Notes: generated by a model from the sequence alone, not told the origin. A stretch of DNA of 64,000 nucleotides from Dyadobacter sandarakinus (GCF_016894445.1 NZ_CP056775.1:496001-560000), one strand, 5' to 3'. Shown: positions 1 through 10,181, counted from the first letter of the stretch. Made by a program: numbers and translations.

Positions 1-1581
1 GGCTGGGACAAAGCCGGGAACCTCGACGGGCGGATCCGGTATGTCTGGCTGTTTGGCATCATCGGAGTTTTTGTGCTGCTCCTTGCCTCTATCAACTTCA
101 TGAACCTGAGTACGGCACGCTCGGAGAAACGCGCCAGGGAAGTAGGCATTCGCAAAGCCGTCGGATCGTACCGTACGCAGCTGATCAAGCAGTTTTTTAC
201 AGAATCACTCCTGGTTGTGACGCTGGCTTTCGTACTTTCTGTATTGCTCGTCATCGTGATTCTGCCTTTTTTCAACGAGGTAGCTGACAAAAAGATCGAA
301 TTTCCGTTTGATAGTGCCTGGTTCTGGCTCTCAGGAAGTGCATTTACCCTGATCACCGGCATTTTCTCGGGAATCTATCCTGCCATTTATCTTTCTTCCT
401 TCCAGCCCATCAAAGTTTTAAAAGGAGTCATTAACGTAGGCCGTTATGCTGCCATTCCGCGCCAGGTACTGGTGGTTTTGCAGTTCACCGTTTCGGTTAC
501 CCTCGTGATTGGTACCCTCATTGTTTTTAAACAGATCCAGTACGCCAAAAACCGGCTCATCGGGTATGACCGCAGCGGGCTGATTACCGTCAACATAAAT
601 ACGCCCGAATTATACGGGCATTACAATGCATTGAGAAGTGATTTATTGAAAACGGGGGCCGTGGCAGATATGTCGACCTCGTCCACGCCGACAACGGATA
701 TGAACTCTTCCAATGGCGGATTTGACTGGGAAGGGAAGGATCCGAATTTCAAGGAAAACTTCGGGACGATTGGAGTGAGCCATGATTTTGGTAAAACAGT
801 CGGCTGGAAATTCATTGCGGGCCGGGACTTGTCACGGGAATTTGCTACGGACTCGTCGGGCATGGTACTTAATGAAAAAGCCGTGCATTACATGGGCCTG
901 AAACACCCCTCTGAGGTTGTCGGTAAAATCATGAAGTGGAATGGAAAGCCATTTACCGTGGTAGGCGTAATCAAGGATATGGTAATGGATTCGCCCTTTC
1001 AGCCGGTTTATCCTACGATATTCATGGCCAATTACAACTGGGCGAATGTGATCAACATCAAGCTGAACCCACAGGAATCGGCAGCCAGTTCGCTGGCAAA
1101 AGTCGGGGCTGTTTTCAGGAAGTTTAATCCGGGGAGTCCATTTGATTACAAGTTCACCGATCAGCAATATGCACTGAAATTTGCAGCAGAAGAGCGCATT
1201 GCCAGGCTCGCTTCTGCATTTGCGATCCTTGCGATTGTGATCAGTTGCCTGGGTTTATTCGGGCTGGCTTCCTTCACAGCCGAGCAGCGCACCAAGGAAA
1301 TAGGCGTCCGGAAAGTCCTGGGTGCGTCGGTAGCAAATCTCTGGGCATTGCTCTCGGGCGATTTCATAAAACTGGTAGTTGTATCCTGCGTGATCTCGGC
1401 GCCAGTTGCCTATTACTTCCTGCATGCCTGGCTCTTGAAATATGAATACCGAACTGAAATATCCTGGTGGGTTTTTGTCGCTGCGGCATCAGGTGCCATG
1501 CTGGTTACCATGCTCACAGTGAGTTGCCAGGCCATCAAGGCTGCACTCCTGGATCCGGTGAAGAGTTTAAAAAGTGAGTAA
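1..1581 (+). CDS. FtsX/MacB-type ABC transporter permease, 5' truncated by window edge
   Basis: The frame is open from base 1, so the true start lies outside the window; the GTG near base 73 is internal. The visible 526 residues hold most of the first FtsX domain (motif REVGIRKAVGS), a membrane segment, a MacB-type periplasmic domain and a complete second FtsX domain (motif TKEIGVRKVLGAS), ending LLDPVKSLKSE. Full-length relatives here (genes at 2.6 and 15.8 kb) are about 800 residues, so roughly 280 N-terminal residues are missing. The family couples ATP hydrolysis to movement of a periplasmic domain, as in export or lipoprotein handling. No ATPase gene is seen beside it and the substrate is unknown. 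Family call firm, role unknown. Confidence 0.93.
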   Translation, partial: GWDKAGNLDGRIRYVWLFGIIGVFVLLLASINFMNLSTARSEKRAREVGIRKAVGSYRTQLIKQFFTESLLVVTLAFVLSVLLVIVILPFFNEVADKKIEFPFDSAWFWLSGSAFTLITGIFSGIYPAIYLSSFQPIKVLKGVINVGRYAAIPRQVLVVLQFTVSVTLVIGTLIVFKQIQYAKNRLIGYDRSGLITVNINTPELYGHYNALRSDLLKTGAVADMSTSSTPTTDMNSSNGGFDWEGKDPNFKENFGTIGVSHDFGKTVGWKFIAGRDLSREFATDSSGMVLNEKAVHYMGLKHPSEVVGKIMKWNGKPFTVVGVIKDMVMDSPFQPVYPTIFMANYNWANVINIKLNPQESAASSLAKVGAVFRKFNPGSPFDYKFTDQQYALKFAAEERIARLASAFAILAIVISCLGLFGLASFTAEQRTKEIGVRKVLGASVANLWALLSGDFIKLVVVSCVISAPVAYYFLHAWLLKYEYRTEISWWVFVAAASGAMLVTMLTVSCQAIKAALLDPVKSLKSE

Positions 1582-1763
1582 TCATTTGTAAACCGAAGCT
1601 TCCGCACTTGCCTGATTTATTCTGGAAAAAGTAAGTGGTATATTGGTTAGAGTATTTGGTTTATTAAGCCTGAATATGGAAAAGAATTTCAATTTTAGCC
1701 GGGCATTAAAAATTCTTTTTAAACCTATAAATATTTAATCAGACGCAGCCAATTACCCTGTCA

Positions 1764-2432
1764 ATGAAAAAAGAGCTATCTGTTTTTCTATTCATTGCAT
1801 TAATACTCTCTGGATGTACCAGTCAGCCAGATATTACAATACATTTTAGTTTAAATTCAGATTCAGTAAAAAGATCCCTTAATGTTCATTTTGAAAATCA
1901 TACGGAAAGTGATCTGATGATTTTAAGTCTGGGTAGCATTATAAAAGTAGAAAGCAAACATCCCTGTGGATCCATCAGGCTTGATAATTTTACGAAAATA
2001 AGCTCGCATAAAGATGGTGATTGCAGTACTAATATGGGTCAAAAGCTTTTTGTGTTTTATGAAATTGTGCCCTTTGATAAAACTGACTATCTACGACTTA
2101 AAAACGAAATGACGAACTTACCATGGTTTAAGGATAGCAAGGAGTTATTCACTTATATAGATTCTTCTAAGAAGGATGAAAGTGCGTTTCCAGCCTTCAT
2201 TTTGATAAAGGCTGGAAGTAGTACATTGGTTAAGTATACTATCCAGAGTTCTCTATCCGAAATTGACCACGGAAGTTATCAGGTATTCTGGGCGGATCAA
2301 AAAGAAATAGATAAAACGTTATGGCCTCAAAATAGTAATAAATATAAGCTGGGTGATGCTTTGTTAAAAATCAAATCATTCAAGTATAACACCGGACTTA
2401 TAGCTTGCGAGCCCTTTATATTTAACCTGTAA
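1764..2432 (+). CDS. hypothetical lipoprotein, AT-rich
   Basis: 222 residues starting with a lipoprotein signal: MKKE, a hydrophobic stretch, then lipobox LSGC with the lipidated Cys near residue 18. The rest is a soluble, beta-rich sequence without a family motif I recognise. The gene is strikingly AT-rich beside the permease upstream (many AAA, ATT and TTA codons), suggesting separate acquisition. It stands alone, 182 bp after the permease and convergent with the next permease. Likely anchored to the periplasmic face of a membrane. Function unknown. Confidence 0.7.
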   Translation: MKKELSVFLFIALILSGCTSQPDITIHFSLNSDSVKRSLNVHFENHTESDLMILSLGSIIKVESKHPCGSIRLDNFTKISSHKDGDCSTNMGQKLFVFYEIVPFDKTDYLRLKNEMTNLPWFKDSKELFTYIDSSKKDESAFPAFILIKAGSSTLVKYTIQSSLSEIDHGSYQVFWADQKEIDKTLWPQNSNKYKLGDALLKIKSFKYNTGLIACEPFIFNL

Positions 2433-2635
2433 ATATTATTTGCTAAATAATGCTTTAACAAGCTCAGGTAACTCCTGGAACACAGCTATACTGATCAAAT
2501 CCAGTTAATCAGTTGCCCCTGTAATATTTTTTTAGAACAATATTTTTCGTCAAATACGCAGTAAGAAATTTGCCAAAAGTAAGGTCCGGCATCTGGCATT
2601 GTCGGGATGATTTTAGGCTTAAACTCCCTTTACAT

Positions 2636-5041
2636 TCAATCCAGCTTAATACTTTTGACCGGATTCATAGTTGCGGCTTTCCAGGTTTGCAGCCATACCA
2701 GCAGGCTGATGACCCCGCCGCAGCCCAAGGTGATGCATGTGAAGGTCAGCCAGTCCGGTGCGATGCGGTAGTTGAAGTTGGCAAGCCAGTTGGTCATGAC
2801 GAATGCAGCCAGCGGAAGTGCCAGCGCGGAGCCGATGGCGAGGATGATCAGGAACTCCCGGAGGAACAGGAGCGACACACTCGTGGCCGAAGCACCCAGC
2901 ACTTTTCGGATCCCTACTTCGCGCGTGCGCCGGGCCACGTTCAGCGATACCATGCCTGAAATCCCAAGCACAACAATGACGATCGCGAGCACCGTGGCAA
3001 GCCGGGCGGCTTTTTGCATCCGGATCTCGGCAACATACATTTTCTCGATTGTCTGGTCGAGGAACGTGTATTCAAATGGCGCGTCAGGCAGCAGTGTATG
3101 CCATTTTTCTTCCAGTTCCGGCAGTGCACCGGCCGGATTTCCGTTCAGGCGGAAGGTAAGATATCGGTAAATATTTACTCCCCGCAAATGCAGGAATGCC
3201 AGCGGTTTGATCGCCTGGTGCAACGATTCAAAATGGAAATTATCGGTCACGCCGGCAATAATGAGCGGGTCGGAGAAGCCGTGGAGCCGCACCTGCTGAC
3301 CGACAGCCGCCGCCGGAGACGCATAGCCCAGCGAGCGCATGGCCGCACGGTTAATCACGATTTCGGCCGTTTTTGCATCCTGTGCAGGATTTTGCAAAAA
3401 GCGACCGGCCAGCATGTTGATCTGATACGTTTCGGAAAACTTTTCATCGGTCGTCAGGATTTGCGCGTGTACCGCCTGGGCACTGTCGCGGCCGGCATTG
3501 TAAATGCCCGTCTGCCGGCCTACGTTCCCGTTCGGTATTTCGTAGGAAAGGCTTACCGCATTGACTGCGTTCAAACGGGCGAATTCATTGCGTACGGATT
3601 CACTTTTCGCTACACCCGCCGGTGTCCAGTCGCGCGGGACAGCTACGGATACCAGTGCTTCTTTGTTGAACCCCGGATTTTTACCTAAAAAATAATGAAC
3701 CTGCTGCGAGATGGTCGCTGCAGAGGCAAAGACGAAGAGCGCAATGCTGAACTGCGTGCCAAGGAGCACGCGCCGCATGGCTTTATGCTCTCCCACGGAC
3801 CGCAGCAACCCTTTCATGGACTGAACCGACGGGATGTTGGACAGAACCAATGCCGGATAAATGCCGGCCAGCAAGCCCGTCACGATCGCAAAAAGCAGGG
3901 GAACCAGCAGCGCGTAGGGCAGCAGCGTGCCCGGTCGCGGAAGTTCTTTGCCGACTATCTCGCCGAATGCACCGGCAGATACAACATACAACCCGACCGA
4001 CAGGATACACGCAATGCCGGCCAGCGTAATCGCTTCCGCAAGGAACTGGAACAGGAGCTGGCGCTTCTCGCTGCCAAGTACCTTGCGCACACCGATTTCT
4101 TTCAGTCGGGATGATGCATTCCCGATCGAGATGTTCACAAAGTTTACCACCGCCATCAGCAGGATAAATGCGGTGACAGCCAGCAGGGTGCTGATCATTT
4201 TCTGGATCAGATTGTTGTTGGCAGACCTGTGGTACTCAGTAAGCGGGGTGAGGTATATGCGCAAGTTTTCAACCACCATCGGGGAGGCGTGCGTGGCTAG
4301 TAGTTGCTGGATCGGCTTTTCAAGATCGTGCGGGTTGACGCCTTTTTTCAATTGCAGGTAGCTCACCATGTACTGGAAATCCCAGTTGTCTGTCACATCG
4401 GCGCGACCTTCGAGTGAGCCGAAAGGGATGAAAATTTCTGACGGTTTGTCAAACAGGTAGGTAACCGAATTGACCGGAATGTTTTTGAGCACTGCTGACA
4501 CCATGTAAGCCTGTTTGCCCCCATTGAAGTTGTGCAAAGTCAGCGTACGACCCACCACATTGGTACTGCCAAAATATTTAAGGGCCTTGTTTTCAGTCAT
4601 CATCACTGCATTCGGCGCCGACATGGCGGTATTGGCATCGCCGTGCAGCAGCGGAAACCGGTACATGGAAAGCAGGGTGGAGTCGCCCGTTTGTACGTCT
4701 TCCCGGAAATGCTTGTCGCCCTGCGAAACCGCCACGGTAATGGCGTCGTACCGGTAAAAGCCTGCGACCAGATTCGGATAGTCAGCGCGCAGCTTTTCGC
4801 CCAGCGGAGCCAGGGTTGTCAGGTCCGTTCCCAAATCCGGATTTTTCCACTCACTCCTTATGATATACTGATTTTCAGGTGCATGCAATAACTTGTTGAC
4901 CTGCAATTCCTGATAGATAAAGCTCGCAACCAGGTAGCTGAACGTAATCCCGATCGCCAGCCCCAGAATGGTGAGAATGGAATACAACTTCTTCCGGAGC
5001 AGATTGCGCCAGGCAGTTTTAAAGTAGTTTTGAAGCATCAT
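2636..5041 (-). CDS. FtsX/MacB-type ABC transporter permease
   Basis: About 801 residues. The frame is open to an ATG at 5095, but family members start right before an amphipathic helix and the first membrane segment (MLQNYFKTAWRNLLRKK), so the ATG pair at 5041/5038 is preferred. Domain order: TM1, MacB-type periplasmic domain, FtsX domain 1 (motif KEIGVRKVLGS near residue 335), linker with TM segments, second periplasmic domain, FtsX domain 2 (motif REVGIRKVLGAS), C-terminus TMNPVKSIKLD. The duplicated FtsX layout is typical of Bacteroidota orphan permeases. No ATP-binding subunit adjoins it, so it probably uses one encoded elsewhere. It converges on the lipoprotein gene at 1.8-2.4 kb. Substrate unknown. 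Confidence 0.93.
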   Translation of the reverse strand: MMLQNYFKTAWRNLLRKKLYSILTILGLAIGITFSYLVASFIYQELQVNKLLHAPENQYIIRSEWKNPDLGTDLTTLAPLGEKLRADYPNLVAGFYRYDAITVAVSQGDKHFREDVQTGDSTLLSMYRFPLLHGDANTAMSAPNAVMMTENKALKYFGSTNVVGRTLTLHNFNGGKQAYMVSAVLKNIPVNSVTYLFDKPSEIFIPFGSLEGRADVTDNWDFQYMVSYLQLKKGVNPHDLEKPIQQLLATHASPMVVENLRIYLTPLTEYHRSANNNLIQKMISTLLAVTAFILLMAVVNFVNISIGNASSRLKEIGVRKVLGSEKRQLLFQFLAEAITLAGIACILSVGLYVVSAGAFGEIVGKELPRPGTLLPYALLVPLLFAIVTGLLAGIYPALVLSNIPSVQSMKGLLRSVGEHKAMRRVLLGTQFSIALFVFASAATISQQVHYFLGKNPGFNKEALVSVAVPRDWTPAGVAKSESVRNEFARLNAVNAVSLSYEIPNGNVGRQTGIYNAGRDSAQAVHAQILTTDEKFSETYQINMLAGRFLQNPAQDAKTAEIVINRAAMRSLGYASPAAAVGQQVRLHGFSDPLIIAGVTDNFHFESLHQAIKPLAFLHLRGVNIYRYLTFRLNGNPAGALPELEEKWHTLLPDAPFEYTFLDQTIEKMYVAEIRMQKAARLATVLAIVIVVLGISGMVSLNVARRTREVGIRKVLGASATSVSLLFLREFLIILAIGSALALPLAAFVMTNWLANFNYRIAPDWLTFTCITLGCGGVISLLVWLQTWKAATMNPVKSIKLD

Positions 5042-5309
5042 ATCAGGCGTTTGAGCAAAACAAAAATAGGAGGGGAGCCCTACGCTGATATTCACTTAAC
5101 GTTTTTTAACAGAATGCGGGAGGGTTGTGCGGGTCAAGTTTTCCGGTGACTTCGGCAAATTGCGAGAGGGTATTCCTTCCTTAATGGTTTTATACAGGCT
5201 GACATGACATTTCCAGCTGTTATTTTAAGTGCCGGAAGCTTTGCTGATGGTGATTATCTGTATTTTATCAAAAGTAAAAAGTAGGCAGATTTACTTCGCT
5301 CTCATCTAA

Positions 5310-5813
5310 TTACAATACCTGGTAAGTAAATTGAATCGTTGTATTAGGAGTAACTTTGGGTACAATGGCAAAAACATAGCTGGTGATCGTCTCTGGTGTG
5401 GATGCATACTTCAAGTTAGCATCAATAATCAGCTTTTTCTTCTGGCAATCTGCTTCAATATCCAGCTGTGTAACACTGGCTACTGTTTCCAGATTGATAC
5501 TTATGACAATTAGACTTTTAGATTTGAAGTCAACCTTTTTCCGGAGATAGGCGATATGTACCAGTTTGTATAACTCGTCATTATCCTGAATGATTCTGTA
5601 CGATTGTTTTTGCTGGCCAGGATCATATAAATATGCTCTTGGATTGAGTTCGTCATTCAATAGCTCAAATGCAACTGCTCCATCCTGGCAGGAGTAAGTA
5701 TAAGGTGCATCGCTTTTGCAGGAAGTAATTAGCACCATAAATAATCCGGCCCACAGGAGTATTGCCGGAAATGACAAGCAGTTTTTCTGTTCCGGCATTT
5801 TGAGTTGCAGCAT
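5310..5813 (-). CDS. hypothetical lipoprotein
   Basis: Up to 167 residues with a lipoprotein signal ending LITSC; lipidated Cys near residue 32 if the first ATG is used, or 27 from the in-frame ATG at 5798 (MPEQKN), which gives a more usual signal length. The mature part is about 135 residues with two further cysteines (CQDG and DCQKKK) and no recognised domain. AT-rich relative to flanking genes. Monocistronic, between the permease at 2.6-5.0 kb and the lipoprotein at 6.1 kb, all on the minus strand. Function unknown. Confidence 0.7.
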   Translation of the reverse strand: MLQLKMPEQKNCLSFPAILLWAGLFMVLITSCKSDAPYTYSCQDGAVAFELLNDELNPRAYLYDPGQQKQSYRIIQDNDELYKLVHIAYLRKKVDFKSKSLIVISINLETVASVTQLDIEADCQKKKLIIDANLKYASTPETITSYVFAIVPKVTPNTTIQFTYQVL

Positions 5814-5915
5814 ATGATTGCATATTTATTCAGTGAACTCAAATGTATTTAGAAATAGTATGGTCGTTACCATGATTATTTCCACCTGGCCAGTTTATAA
5901 CGTACTCAATATATA

Positions 5916-5946
5916 CGTTGGTGAATGAAAGTATTGTTCACCAACG
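5916..5946. repeat. inverted repeat (10-bp arms)
   Basis: Arms CGTTGGTGAA (5916-5925) and TTCACCAACG (5937-5946) are perfect reverse complements around an 11-base loop. It lies about 110 bp beyond the stop of the minus-strand lipoprotein at 6058-6918 and upstream of the lipoprotein at 5310-5813. There is no clear T-tract on either side, so it is a weak terminator candidate or a protein-binding site. Confidence 0.45.
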
Positions 5947-6057
5947 CAATTGCATAATCATTTTGAAAGCCGAATGCTTGGTTCGAGAATACTTTATTTC
6001 AAAATACTCAAAAGGATCACCTGGATTTGTATTGTTTTACAACAGCATGTCCGGTAT

Positions 6058-6918
6058 TTATCTTTGGTTCGTAAAGCCCAGCCCGATTTCATTTGCCCGG
6101 TACGAAGCCTCCATTCCCATGAAGTCGATGGTTATTTCATCGTGGTATTCGCTTTCATTCCATGCATCACGTACGCCTAACTTGTCGCCGGACGGCTTGT
6201 AGATAGCGGTAACTTTGTACCGGCCTATCGGGATGTCATCGATCCGGTTATGGTTGTTTGAGCCGCTTTTACCGCCCTGTAACGTCAGGGTTTTGCCGGT
6301 CGAGCCGTCAATCAGCGGGCCCACGGGCTGGAAGGTAAATGCAACATTTTCGGTATCGTAGATGTCCGAATTGATGTCGCGGTAGATTTCGGCTGAGCCG
6401 CCATAGTACAAATCGACACTTTTGTTGGCAGTGCGCCCCTGAATTCTCCATTCAAAGTTTCTGACGGGCTTTTCTTCTTCTGTAAACGATTCGGTATTGT
6501 CCGGGTGCAGGAACATTTTATAAACCCGGTCATGGTATTCCGTCAGCGTATAGGCACGTACCGTCCACTGGCCCAGGCCCGATACCATCGCGAGCTGATA
6601 GTCGCCGGTTGACGACGAGTTTACCTCTGAGCCCCGGTTTTTAAATACTGTATTTTCAATGAAAATGGTCGCTCCGGCCAGTCCGCGGCCTTTTTGGTCG
6701 GTAACTTTTCCGATCAGGTAACCCGCTTTGCCGCCTGCTCCCGTTTCATCCGGCTCAATCCCGCTGGTTGTACACGACGTCACCATCAGGGTTAAGCTGA
6801 ACATCAGTAATGCAAATCTGAAAAAGGGGGCGTGTTTTCGGGCTGAAGCAGGCTGGTCCGAGAATGTACGGGCGAAAGCGGGAAAAAGGGATTGTGTTAC
6901 GGGTGAAATTGTTCTCAT
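6058..6918 (-). CDS. lipoprotein with carboxypeptidase-regulatory-like domain
   Basis: 286 residues. The N-terminal hydrophobic segment ends in lipobox MVTSC with Cys near residue 49, an unusually long pre-region; no in-frame ATG gives a better start. After a Gly/Asp-rich linker, residues about 68-130 match the CarboxypepD_reg-like pattern (GKVTDQKGRGLAGATIFI followed by tDGxYqL-type turns), a beta-sandwich common in Bacteroidota surface proteins. The C-terminal half is beta-rich and unassigned. Likely a surface or periplasmic lipoprotein of unknown role. It is divergent from the membrane protein at 7.3 kb. Confidence 0.8.
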   Translation of the reverse strand: MRTISPVTQSLFPAFARTFSDQPASARKHAPFFRFALLMFSLTLMVTSCTTSGIEPDETGAGGKAGYLIGKVTDQKGRGLAGATIFIENTVFKNRGSEVNSSSTGDYQLAMVSGLGQWTVRAYTLTEYHDRVYKMFLHPDNTESFTEEEKPVRNFEWRIQGRTANKSVDLYYGGSAEIYRDINSDIYDTENVAFTFQPVGPLIDGSTGKTLTLQGGKSGSNNHNRIDDIPIGRYKVTAIYKPSGDKLGVRDAWNESEYHDEITIDFMGMEASYRANEIGLGFTNQR

Positions 6919-7271
6919 GGCTGACAGTATTTTCTTTTAAAGTTTTATTTTGAGTGCAAATGTGGAATGGGCACGACTCCCCGGCGAACTTTTGCCGGCT
7001 GGTCTGAAATATTTGCAGCGTGACCTGCCAAAAGGTCTGTCTGAACTGCATTTTGATAATCAAAGCACAAATAGTCCATGGAAACCCGTCCGGATGGCGG
7101 TTGTGACTGCGCGGTATTGTAAAGCGCTCCAATTCAGCCGCGTTTAGGTGCAATCCGGTCAGCGATGTTGCCATTTGGTACCCTAATTACTTTCGTCAGC
7201 CATGCAGGACGCGCCAATTTTGATGTGTTCAAACAACCAGGTGTGAAGCGCCTTTAACAAAACAGATCGCT
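6919..7271. other. 353-bp divergent intergenic region
   Basis: Lies between the divergent starts of the lipoprotein (6918, minus) and the membrane protein (7272, plus). It must hold both promoters, but I see no convincing TAnnTTTG box, hairpin or RNA motif. A minus-strand open frame across it (from about 7174) runs into the lipoprotein gene in another frame and shows no protein-like features. Confidence 0.4.
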
Positions 7272-7814
7272 ATGAAAACAAACTTACTTGCCGCCGTCGC
7301 CCTGCTGGGTGCACCGTTTATGTGCATCGGCGTGTATGTCGAAGCCTACAACCTCGAACTGAACCAGCCCTGGTGGACAGGTGTATGGGGGCTGATTTAC
7401 ATCACCGGCTGGCTCGCCGGAATGGAAGCCATGCGCCGGCTCGCGCTTACTGGGGATGATCTTTTTGGCTACTGGGTGGTCCGGATCGTCATGGTGACGC
7501 TGGTCATCGCGGATATTTCGAATGTTTGGCAGCTGATTGCCCCCGCTTACAAGCCCTTTTTGTTCTGGGCACTGGATATTTGCTGGCCGCTCAGCCATGT
7601 GCTGATGCTGGCAGTAGGAGCGGCCACGATCCGCGCAAAAAAGCTGGGCGATTACCGCGCCTGGCTGCCGGTGGCCATGGGATTATGGTTTCCGCTCACA
7701 ATAATTTTAAGTAAAACATCCTTTGTACTGCATTTTTCAAATATTTACTCGCTGGTTATCTGGACGCTTATGGCATTCATATTAATGCAGCAAGCCAGGC
7801 TGCGGCATGGCTGA
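7272..7814 (+). CDS. hypothetical multi-pass membrane protein
   Basis: 180 residues, largely hydrophobic, with about five to six predicted membrane segments beginning near residues 5, 38, 68, 98, 130 and 155 and short polar loops (EAYNLELNQPWW, RAKKLGDYR). No enzyme motif is visible. The start ATG follows a short A-rich stretch. It precedes the sensor-kinase genes by 115 bp in the same direction and could be co-transcribed with them, but nothing in the sequence proves a functional link. Inner-membrane protein of unknown function. Confidence 0.75.
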   Translation: MKTNLLAAVALLGAPFMCIGVYVEAYNLELNQPWWTGVWGLIYITGWLAGMEAMRRLALTGDDLFGYWVVRIVMVTLVIADISNVWQLIAPAYKPFLFWALDICWPLSHVLMLAVGAATIRAKKLGDYRAWLPVAMGLWFPLTIILSKTSFVLHFSNIYSLVIWTLMAFILMQQARLRHG

Positions 7815-7929
7815 GCATGTTGGAAATTTTGTCTTATAGTTATCAAACAATTTTCCGGAAATATTTCAAACATAATCCCGCGGAGTTTAGATTAGAGTTT
7901 GTAAAACCTTCCATGCAGCCCGCTCCGAA

Positions 7930-9006
7930 ATGACCACCATCCGTCAATATATCGAACGCTTGCGGCCGTCTTTTTTCAGCCGGCAGGAATGGTGGTTTAA
8001 TGTCGGAATGTTTGCGGTTTGGGTACCGTTTGGTAATTATTTTTACTTCGGCCCCAGGTACCTTTCGGATATCCGCGTGTTCGTTGCAGGAAGCCTGGGC
8101 GGACAAACCACCTATGCCATTTCTATTGTCGTACTCACATTGATCGTCCGGCGGATCATTGCGCTGTATCCTTCCTTCCGGCAAACTTTTGTGCGCACGC
8201 TGGTCATGATGCTGATGGTCGGGATGGCAGTTATCGCGCTGAGTTCCATATTCCTGTGGGTATTCAGCCTGGTACCAGTACTGGAAATTACATTCAACTG
8301 GCAGGTACTCTGGCCGATTTGGCTGCTGGATGGCGTTTTCGTATTTATTTTCAGCGTCGGGCTCAACCTGACCTATGCGTACCAGCAATGGAAAGCCGAG
8401 CAGATCGAAATCGAATCGTTGAAAAGCAAAGTACTGGAACAGCAGATTGACGCGCTGAAACAAAAAGTTAAGCCGCATTTCCTGTTCAACAGCCTCGACT
8501 CCATTTCGGCATTGATTCATGAGGACGGGTTTCTGGCCGAGCGGATGGTAGACAATCTGGCCAGAGTTTACCGGTATATGTTGCAAAGCAGCGGGCAGGA
8601 ACAGGCGCTGCTGACCGACGAGCTGCATTTCATTGCCGCCTATGCCAGCCTGCTCCGGGTCCGGTTCGGCAGCAGGATCCGGATCGATTTACCCGAAACC
8701 ACCCTGAAACCAGCTGCCTTCATCCTGCCGCTGAGCTTGCAGGTGCTGATCGACAACGCATTGAAAAACAATACCATGCTGCCATCCATGCCGCTGGTTA
8801 TCGAGATCTTGATCCATGAAGAGCAGGTTACGGTTAGAAATTCACTGCAAAGAAAACGCCTCGTACTCCATCACGACCGCCACGGCCTGGGCAACCTGAT
8901 CCTGCGGTACAAAATGCTGGCGGCAGAGCCCGTAGTGGTAGCGGAAACAAGCCAGACTTTCAGTGTCACCCTGCCACTGCTGCATGTGATCCCGACGATT
9001 CAGTAA
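7930..9006 (+). CDS. LytS-type sensor histidine kinase (His_kinase family)
   Basis: 358 residues. Four hydrophobic segments span about residues 22-45, 60-78, 88-115 and 128-150; a helical linker (150-180) leads to the His_kinase phosphoacceptor motif KPHFLFNSL with the likely phosphorylated His at 183. The ATP-binding part contains the N-box as DNALKNNT, where this family usually has ENAIKHG/N, and a glycine motif HGLGNLILRY. It autophosphorylates and passes phosphate to a LytTR regulator, most simply the one at 10.2 kb. The altered N-box (Lys for His, Asp for Glu) may mean weak catalysis. It lies 77 bp before a second kinase, suggesting a kinase-kinase-regulator operon. Confidence 0.92.
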   Translation: MTTIRQYIERLRPSFFSRQEWWFNVGMFAVWVPFGNYFYFGPRYLSDIRVFVAGSLGGQTTYAISIVVLTLIVRRIIALYPSFRQTFVRTLVMMLMVGMAVIALSSIFLWVFSLVPVLEITFNWQVLWPIWLLDGVFVFIFSVGLNLTYAYQQWKAEQIEIESLKSKVLEQQIDALKQKVKPHFLFNSLDSISALIHEDGFLAERMVDNLARVYRYMLQSSGQEQALLTDELHFIAAYASLLRVRFGSRIRIDLPETTLKPAAFILPLSLQVLIDNALKNNTMLPSMPLVIEILIHEEQVTVRNSLQRKRLVLHHDRHGLGNLILRYKMLAAEPVVVAETSQTFSVTLPLLHVIPTIQ

Positions 9007-9083
9007 GTAAGAAGTGCAATTCAGCAGAAAGTACTTCTGATCCGGGGAATCAGCGGATACATTGCGCCAGCTTTAAAACAGTT

Positions 9084-10181
9084 ATGCTTTCACAACACAC
9101 AACCAGCCTGAATGTACGGTACCGCCCCTCCATGCAACTGAAGTGGCAGGTACTGATCCTGTTTCCCTGCATGGTTCCGGTCATGGGCTATTTGCTCCTG
9201 GGGCAGGCTTACTGGGATCGTACTGCTACGTTTTTGTACGCTACGGTTATCAATGCAGGTTTTGCCCTGGTGTGCCAGCTGCTGCTCGACTATGTGTCGC
9301 AGCGGGTACCCGCCTACTTGCCCGGCCTGCAGCAAGCCGGGGCGAGGATATTGCTGCTTTTTGTATTATTCTCGGTTATCAGTTTGGTCCTGGTGGTGAT
9401 ACAGATTGCGGTTTATACGCACGGACATTTGTTCGGGTTTGCAGCCAGTGCAGCGCGGATCAAAAACCTGTTTATTGCGGCCGGGGTCAATAACCTGATT
9501 ACGCTCGGCATATTTGAAAGTTTGTATTCCCATCAGAAATGGCGGGAAAACACGCTGGAAAAGGAGCAGTTGAAAAAAACCAATCTGCAAAGTCAGTATG
9601 AGGGCTTGAAAAATCAGATCAATCCGCATTTTCTTTTCAATACCTTAAACTCGCTCTCGTCACTCATTCTGGAAGAGCCCGGCCGCGCCGAGGCATTTAT
9701 CAATGAAATGGCCAATGTATACCGGTATCTGCTGCAATCGAACGAGCGCTCCGAAAACGGCAGCGAGCTGACTTCCCTAGCCAATGAAATCGTGTTTATC
9801 CAGTCCTATTTTCATTTGTTAAAAACGCGCTACGGCCAGGGCATTTCTTTGCAGGTTGATATTCCGGAGCACATGTACCATTATTTACTCCCACCACTGT
9901 CCCTGCAGATGCTTGTCGAGAATGCCATCAAGCACAATGTGATCCATACCCAAATGCCCCTTAACATCGTGATCTGCCTATCCGACGACGACAGGCTGGA
10001 AGTCCGGAATAACCTGCAGCCCAAAAATTCACGTGTGCTCAGCAACGGTGTAGGCCTGTCCAATATCAGTGAAAAATACCGGCTGCTGGCCCAGCAAATG
10101 CATATTCCGGGGCGGGAAGCCCCCAGCGTGGTGGTAACCAGCAGCGAGGGACAATTTGTGGTGAGCCTACCTTTGCTTTAA
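9084..10181 (+). CDS. LytS-type sensor histidine kinase (His_kinase family)
   Basis: 365 residues. Four membrane segments (about 20-42, 48-70, 87-110, 128-146), a coiled-coil linker (150-178), then the phosphoacceptor motif NPHFLFNTLNSL with His at 182. Here the N-box is canonical, ENAIKHN, and the G-box is NGVGLSNISEKY, so this is the better candidate for a fully active kinase. The gene follows its paralogue and ends 11 bp before the LytTR regulator, so the three are very likely one operon. The sensor region lacks a recognisable extracellular domain; the signal is probably a membrane-associated cue. Confidence 0.94.
   Translation: MLSQHTTSLNVRYRPSMQLKWQVLILFPCMVPVMGYLLLGQAYWDRTATFLYATVINAGFALVCQLLLDYVSQRVPAYLPGLQQAGARILLLFVLFSVISLVLVVIQIAVYTHGHLFGFAASAARIKNLFIAAGVNNLITLGIFESLYSHQKWRENTLEKEQLKKTNLQSQYEGLKNQINPHFLFNTLNSLSSLILEEPGRAEAFINEMANVYRYLLQSNERSENGSELTSLANEIVFIQSYFHLLKTRYGQGISLQVDIPEHMYHYLLPPLSLQMLVENAIKHNVIHTQMPLNIVICLSDDDRLEVRNNLQPKNSRVLSNGVGLSNISEKYRLLAQQMHIPGREAPSVVVTSSEGQFVVSLPLL

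Noticed and set aside
5980..6000. GGTTCGA near 5985, like a tRNA T-loop
   Set aside because: No acceptor, D or anticodon stems can be built around it.
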